Origin: Astrocystis sublimbata
Lineage: Eukaryota; Ascomycota; Sordariomycetes; Xylariales; Xylariaceae
Assembly: GCA_022453515.1 (NCBI GenBank)
Contig: JAJNNY010000078.1
Coordinates: 81,684-145,683, forward strand
Length of the DNA: 64,000 nt
Direction of reading: 5' to 3'
Position 1 is the first letter of the stretch. Every line of letters begins with the position of its first letter. Below the pieces are notes generated by a model. That model did no database searches, was not told where the DNA came from, and worked only from the letters and a program-made list of their open reading frames with translations. The translations under genes and the position numbers were made by a program. This document shows, piece after piece, positions 58,228 to 64,000 of the stretch.

Positions 58228-61135
58228 GTATCGTAGGACTTTGAAGAAAACGGCTAGTTGATGATGCGGACTTCAATCAGTCTATCAACTGTCCATAGTG
58301 TAAGAATTATTGTAAGCACTAAGAAACCACGAGTGAGAGATCGTCAACGGCCATATAATAAGTTGCCCATCCTATGACTATATCTCAGCCTGATATAGTT
58401 TTGGTACGTTCTATTCTCAATGCCTGCGCGTGGCACTGCATCCCTACCTCTTCTCCAGGTTCCTGTATTACTTGATCAAGTAATGTTCCCGGTCCAAGGT
58501 TTCTCCTGCATGAGCAATCTATCCAATCAACTCTAACACCGCAACACTGGCTTACAGGCACCCAAGCTGCTTCGGGATGTACTATAAAGCTTATCTTCAT
58601 ATTGCATTGGGTTAGTTGGACTTAAGACTCAACCTCATATGACTCTAGATCAGTCTGCGGCTCCGCTAACGATGGTATGTATGTGACAAGACGCCTAGCA
58701 CACAGTATCAAGACAGCTTTGAGGCTGTGGGCAAGACTTCAACAGCAACCGGAATGTTGCGTATATCGGGCAACTCAGCCCTTTGAAGTGGACCAAACAA
58801 TGAGCCCTTGCTGTGAGATATAATCCATGCCTATTGAGCAATGACTTGCCCACCTTGCCAGCACGAATTACACACGTAGTCAGTCGGACTTGTAATAATG
58901 TCGTGAAATAAAGGACTCGAGGTTAAAATGATTGAGCGACAAGCAAGAGCTCAAAAACTGCATTCATAGCAAGCATTACTCAATACACTAAGATTATGGA
59001 AATGTATAGGACGCCACAAAGGCACTTTCTCACGTCACCCGGCTGTTCCCCATGGGGTTCTTACGTCTTGGCCGGGGGGATATCAGAACTAAGAGTTGGT
59101 CTACCGAGAAGTGAATATTCAAGGGCCGCGGGCGTGGCAAAGCATTATGTCAGTAGGATCAAAACATGCATAGCAGATGCAGTTGTCAAGTTCACACCGC
59201 TATGACAATGAGTATTTATAGCACAATATATTGCTTGCGGTATGTGTAATACGTATAAACATACAGATAGTGCACTGCGTTCAACGGTTGTGGGCGAGTA
59301 TTCCAATGACCCCTCCTCCATGTACTACGATATAAGAGGAAAGTGGGAGTGAAGGTGGAATTGGGCTGAGCATCGCGAAATAGTAGGGTTACATCGCGAA
59401 CGTGCATGGGACTGGCACCCTAGGTAGCATCCTAGCCTTGTCTAGCATCCCTGGCCTTGCCTTTGCCACCAAAGTGCATGAGTGGCATGAGCTTGCATCT
59501 CGTATGTCAAGACACTAGAGCACAAGCCATCCGACTGTAGTAAACCATACCAATTGCTATCAAGCATCTAGTACCTACCTAGAGTACGTGATCGAAAGAA
59601 GGTAGAAGACCTTCAAGTTTACTTTCAAGTGATTGATAAATCATCGGCAGGATGACTTATCTCACTTTGAAGTTTGCACGTGGTTCAATGCTGATGGGGG
59701 CCATGGGGGGTGGGAGTAATAACTATTGGTCACAATTATAGATACGCAAATGAACCGCCGGATGGAATAAGTCTTCAATGTGTTGTTCGACCGTGGCCCG
59801 TGGTTGCTGTGACAAGGCTTGTAAGAGAAGGAGGGAATTTCGCCAGGATCAGTCAGCCCCCAATTTGGGGGCCCTTTCGATCTGCCAACCAATGCTGACC
59901 TATGGTTATCATGATGGGGAATTAAAAGTCGACGGGGATACACCACTCAGATATTCGGTACTATGATGTGCCTACCCTCTTTACGTTGTGTGATCGCAGT
60001 GTGTAATTGTTGTTGGCTCGTGCAAAGAATCTTAGACAGCATATGCAGCGTATCGGAGATATTGACTACTTACCCAGGAACCTTATATGTTGTGTAAGAG
60101 CAGCTCGTGTGATGTTCTTCAGCATCGTGGTGCGATAAGTACCTACTGCATAGAACTACTTCGCTGCATCGCACATAGTGCGAGCGTAATCTTCAATCTC
60201 TAATATTGATTGTTGTGTACTTGATAAGATGCAATAACCCGAAATCGCATGGAGCGTTTGGACTCCTCGAGGCTTGTAAAGGTTCCGTCGGTATACTGTA
60301 GATACAATATGGCGTCGTAGTGAGCAGACGCGGCAACCTTTACGGCCTGGAAGCATGTAATTGTCTTTGGCTAAGCATGTTGCACTTTCACAGGGATTGA
60401 TGGGCGCTTCTAGTGACCATCCTGGCGCTATAAACAACGATAGATGGATCGGTATGATCGAATGTACTTAGATCGAGCTATTTCGCTCTTTGATCGTTTC
60501 CCAAGCAGAATCGGCAGGTCCTCAACGACAGATTGCACTGCTCACTGATTTTGCCGAAGCAGTTACGGTGTCTCTGTCCCTAACGCTCCTCTCACTTCTC
60601 CTCTTACCCAAGCTCCAAGGATCCGCAAGCGGGTGAATGGAGTTTGATGTGTTCTTGCCGAATGTGTGGCATGTGTCCACGATTGACAGTCTTTCAACAA
60701 GGTGGAACACCCCATCGTTCGTTGTCCCGTTGGCGACTTTCTTCATGTACAAAGAAAGGCGATTCGGCCTTGACGCCATGGGCGGGAAACTACGGAAGTG
60801 CAGCTTGATATGGGGGTGACGCCTTGGGATGTGGCTACGTGCACATTGCACAGCCCGTACTCACTCATTGTGAGGAATAGAACCGTGTTGTTACAGCTGG
60901 CTTTAGCATAGGATTTTGTTGTCTGAATTCGATGTGTGTTGTTCCCGAACGAACCCAGAAGGACATTTCATTCTTTCCGGCCGAGTCACAAGTGAAGCGA
61001 CAGGCAGTTATTCTATTCTTGAACTATACGAGGTGAGTTGCGGAAGGGTGCTGTGCCACCACCGCAACTGCCTCTGTCAAAGATTGATCGCATAATGTAT
61101 CACACGGGTCACTGGGTCACATGGGTCGATGGGTT
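58228..61135. other. Gene-free stretch before the transposon block
   Basis: I see no gene. A few frames of 60-109 codons occur on both strands without family resemblance. Base composition is ordinary to about 61130 and then drops sharply in GC. The short GGGTCAC...GGGTCACATGGGTCGATGGG segment at about 61105-61135 sits right at the boundary and may be a transposon end. Confidence 0.5.
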
Positions 61136-61941
61136 AGTTTTTTGGACAGCATCAACTTGCAATTGTAATAAGTCAATATTAATGTATAAAAACTAATTAA
61201 AATTAGTTGAAATCTTTTTTATTAGTACTATTTATATCTACTGAATAAGTTTGCGTATTATAACTAGTGTTTCTGTAGATGCTATACTGCTGTGGACCTT
61301 TATGAGCCCTTTTCCTTGGACGCTTACTTTTACCTTTTTTTTTAACTACCTTACTATCGCTTTTTTTTTCGATCCTTAGAGCATTGTTTTCAGTAATGGT
61401 AAGTGATCTTCTGGGCTATAGTTGTTTATTCTTAGTTTTTTAGCGTTTAAAGAGCATATGGTTAATATCTTAAAGTTGGGTGTTTTTTTTTTAAATAATA
61501 CTACTTAATATAATAACTTATATATAGCCTTTGAAAATTAGCTATAAGTATTAATAATTATAGTTGGGAAGCTATTTTTATATCTGGAGATTTTATTTTT
61601 AAGATAAATAGACTATAAAATAGTTTTTTTAATAGTAGTAGGCGTTTTTGAAACCTAAGGAGTTGTTGGTAGTTCAGGCTTTAACGTGGGAGTTTTAGCT
61701 ATACTAGTATTATCTAGATTTAAAATAATATATTTAGGATTAAAAGGGACAAGTCTAGCCGCTTAAAAACCTGACTTTATAGTTTTAAATATAAACGCCT
61801 TTTTTAACGCGATATTAAAGCCGCATAAGAAATCCTTTTTTGTGATATAGGTTTAATACCAGCGTATAAGATCCTTAATAAAGTTATTATACGCTTTTTT
61901 TATAACGGAAAAACAGGTAATATCGAGAGGCTAGAGCTTAT
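61136..61941 (-). mobile_element. RIP-decayed pogo/Fot1-type transposase, C-terminal part
   Basis: The minus strand, read in one frame with stops, follows the C-terminal part of fungal pogo-type (Tc1/mariner superfamily) transposases. In order: NKL-stop-PLDITCF, AYNNFIKDLIRW, SGF-stop-AARLVPFNP, a Pro/Thr-rich linker with KTPTT, YLKNKISRYKNS, a basic stretch, GKGLIKVHSS, and the remains of a Cys/His knuckle. The stops fall where relatives carry Gln, Trp or Arg, that is C-to-T or G-to-A changes as RIP produces. The DDE catalytic region is missing here: the frame is cut at about 61941, where the LTR begins. The element cannot encode an active enzyme. Confidence 0.82.
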
Positions 61942-62180
61942 TGTTGCACCTGGCACAATAGGGAGAGACAGGGCTCCAGTAATATGTGCTATATTGTACA
62001 AAAATCTATAGTTAAAGAAGGAAGGAAGGAAGTGGTAGATCTAGTAGGCTAGGCCTAGTATTTACAGAGTGTGTGCAGCGGCCTTATTAATAAGGTCATG
62101 TGACCCACCCACCTACTGTGGCTTGGTCAGACCTTACGGGTGTAGTGGCTTAGACCCCTTATGGCACACAACCTGTAACT

Positions 62181-62181
<1 letters not shown>
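61942..62181 (-). mobile_element. Probable 3' LTR of the gypsy element
   Basis: This 240-bp segment lies between the pogo frame and a 35-nt G tract (minus strand) and starts with TGTTGCACC on the plus strand. The other end is ...CCTGTAACTA, a plausible decayed form of a terminus in CA. It is less AT-rich than the coding remains on both sides and contains a GGAAGGAAGGAAG stretch. Position and size fit a 3' LTR of a chromovirus on the minus strand. The partner LTR lies outside the window, so the ends are inferred. Confidence 0.6.

Positions 62182-62216
<35 letters not shown>
62182..62216 (-). repeat. 35-nt G tract (C on plus), probable polypurine tract
   Basis: Thirty-five consecutive C on the plus strand. 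On the minus strand this is a G run directly before the presumed LTR, where a Ty3/gypsy element has its polypurine tract for plus-strand priming. It is much longer than a normal tract, which suggests slippage. Confidence 0.7.
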
Positions 62217-62217
<1 letters not shown>

Positions 62218-64000
62218 CGAAAAAATCATAGCCTCAACCGGAGTTGAAGTGATATGCTTTCCAGTAAGAAGAGGGATTACCTCGGGTTTTTATATTACTA
62301 GTACTCTCTGGGCCCTCATACTATTGAGCCACTAGTAATGCTTTTCTATATATTAGTGAAATCCCTTGCACTTAGTTTCGTTTATGCCTAACAGTGTTTT
62401 CGCAGTACTCTTCCAGTCGCTATAGCTTTATTGTCATCTAGGTGTGCTTTATTAAAGACTTCATTTTCTGCAGCTTCTAACCATACTATTAATCTCATCA
62501 GAGGGCCTGTAGTATTAGGGTTGTTATTATAAAAGTCTTTAAGCTTTTAAGCGCTATTTTTAAAATTCTTAGTATAATACTACTTGTTGTTTATTTCCTA
62601 ACCTAACTAGTTAACCTAATATTATAGTTTGTTATAATATAGATAGGAGGTTTTAATTTTTTCGATAATAAATTCCTTTTTGCCCTTAGGTTTAACGATT
62701 TTACTTTTAAGATTAATAGCTTCCTATCCTAGCAGTGGGTTATTTAGGAATTTATATAAATAGTTAGTATAGTATTTATTAGTACTTTTCTAAGATGGCG
62801 GGACATTGAATATAAAAGTATTACTATCTCAAGAGGTGACCTTGTACGTCTGCTATGTTATAGGGAAATCGAGCTTATTAGAAGGGCGGTCTATTACTTA
62901 TAACTATCGCTTTTTAAGTATGAATACTTAATTTCTAATATCGAAGTCAGGTTTTTGTCTACTATGGTTAGCTTAATTTACTATTCTCTGCTATATATGG
63001 GTTAGATGTTCTTTAGTACTAGTAATGTAGTTAGAGATTATCTAAGCTCTTTCTTAAGCCGCGAATCATACTTTTTTTCTCTCTATGTAAGGTCTTCTAA
63101 TTCCTGATCCGCTATATGATTCTTCTAATCGAAGTGGAATAGTATAGGAAATCCTATCTCGATTTTATATAGTAACAATCCCATAGATTTATACGGTATA
63201 GCGGCTTAAGCGTGATTTATAGTAGGGATTTTATCTAACTAGTTGTTTTAGTAGTAGTTTATATAGGGATATAATCGCTGGTTAAAATATTCGTTTATAA
63301 TTTCAGCTTATCTAACGGTTTTATAATATCCAGCTAATACTAATATATGTTTAACGCTTATAAGCTTATAAAGCTTATTTATAAAAGCGGAAATAAATTA
63401 AGGTTTATAATTAGTAGTAATAGTTATTAGGACGCTAAAAATATAGAATAAACCTTTATAATATATTTTAGTAGTATTTTTAGCTATAGTTTAAATAGTG
63501 TATAATATAGTCCAAGCTTTTTTGCCTAATCGATTAACTATTATAAAAGCGTTATTATAACTATAGTAATTTTTTAGTATCTGTTTAAAATCTATAACTA
63601 AATGCTTTTATATATAATTAAGGATGGGTAGCAGTATTAGCTTCCCTGGTATCTTATCTCTAAGCACTTTAGTAGGGCGATAGTAAAAATAGTTAGATAT
63701 ATACGTTTTAACGTTTTTACTTAATTTGGGCTACTAGTACTGTTCCGTTACTAGTTTCTAAGTCTTCTGTTCACCCGGGTAGGCGGTAGTTATACGATTA
63801 TAGGCTTCCTAAATCAGTTGTATGCGTAAGTAGGGAAAGTTGGGCACTATAAAACAACCGTAGTATAGCGTAAGTCTGTCTTTAAGGGTCCAGGGATTAT
63901 TTTATTGGTTCAATCTGGTTTTCTATCGGTAGATCTTTATACTTAGGTCCTCGCGATTTTCCTTTAGCGCTTTTTTAATTATCTAGGGACCGCTAAGTTA
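62217..64000 (-). mobile_element. RIP-decayed Ty3/gypsy chromovirus: integrase and chromodomain
   Basis: Reading the minus strand from the window end gives a gypsy integrase interrupted by stops. In order: NNPWTLKDRLTLYYG; the decayed HHCC finger with YPGEQKT and Y-stop-stop-PKL (63850-63650); the catalytic core with KHLVIDFKQI, NNAFIIVNRLGKKA, YYKGLFYIF and FISAFINKLYKL; then INEYFNQRLYPYINYY and the GLLLYKIEIGF segment (to about 63120). After a linker with RPSNKLDFP (about 62870) a chromodomain remnant follows (KKEFIIEKI, YQVN, FKNSA-stop-KLKDFYNNNP). The frame ends in RLIVWLEAAENE and a stop near 62402. Trp codons have become TAG or TAA and Cys became Tyr, as RIP does. Reverse transcriptase and gag would lie beyond the window. 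The element is dead. Confidence 0.88.

Overview
The window comes from the nuclear genome of a filamentous ascomycete, most likely a Sordariomycete. The evidence is short GT-AG introns (38 to 231 nt) with CTAAC/CTGAC branch sites, a HET-domain gene, an AA9 polysaccharide monooxygenase, fungal-only membrane families, and a transposon-rich AT block carrying the footprint of repeat-induced point mutation (RIP). The genus cannot be read from the sequence. Gene density is low: twelve protein genes in 64 kb, several gene-free stretches of 3 to 5.5 kb, and many AGGT/ACCT-type short repeats between genes. Layout from left to right: TORC1 subunit Raptor/Kog1 (938-5607, +); secreted Gly/Asn-rich protein (9157-10775, -); S1/P1 nuclease (15045-16224, -); PQ-loop vacuolar amino-acid transporter (17953-19296, +); 60-residue secreted peptide (20833-21053, -); tRNA-like Pol III element (22654-22769, -); HET-domain protein (24622-26769, +); Mediator subunit Med12/Srb8 (28129-32797, -); a 5.5 kb gene-free stretch; PAT-complex subunit Asterix (38285-39132, +); F-BAR/RhoGAP of the Rgd1 type (40726-43343, -); tRNA-Glu(UUC) (45786-45856, -); AA9 LPMO (46931-48268, -); AcuF-type C2H2 zinc-finger protein (49450-51338, -); an imperfect palindrome (52469-52559); secreted/membrane DUF7728-type protein (53005-54180, +); a second tRNA-like element (55289-55414, -); a multi-spanning membrane protein of a fungal family (55687-58227, -) with one splice junction I could not resolve; a gene-free stretch; and from about 61.1 kb to the window end a nested transposon graveyard. 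There, a RIP-decayed pogo/Fot1-type transposase (61136-61941) is broken by a RIP-decayed Ty3/gypsy chromovirus (LTR 61942-62181, polypurine tract 62182-62216, chromodomain and integrase to 64000). The genes do not form an obvious pathway cluster. Several are housekeeping genes (TORC1, Mediator, ER translocon chaperone, Rho signalling, vacuolar transport). Others are secreted or accessory genes (LPMO, nuclease, Gly/Asn-rich protein, small peptide, HET). Exon coordinates were read by eye from reading-frame continuity and splice consensus, and all except the flagged junction keep frame across every intron. I saw no convincing new multi-gene system. The least explained items are the two related tRNA-like elements, the nested transposon with its 35-nt G/C tract, and the 52.5 kb palindrome.
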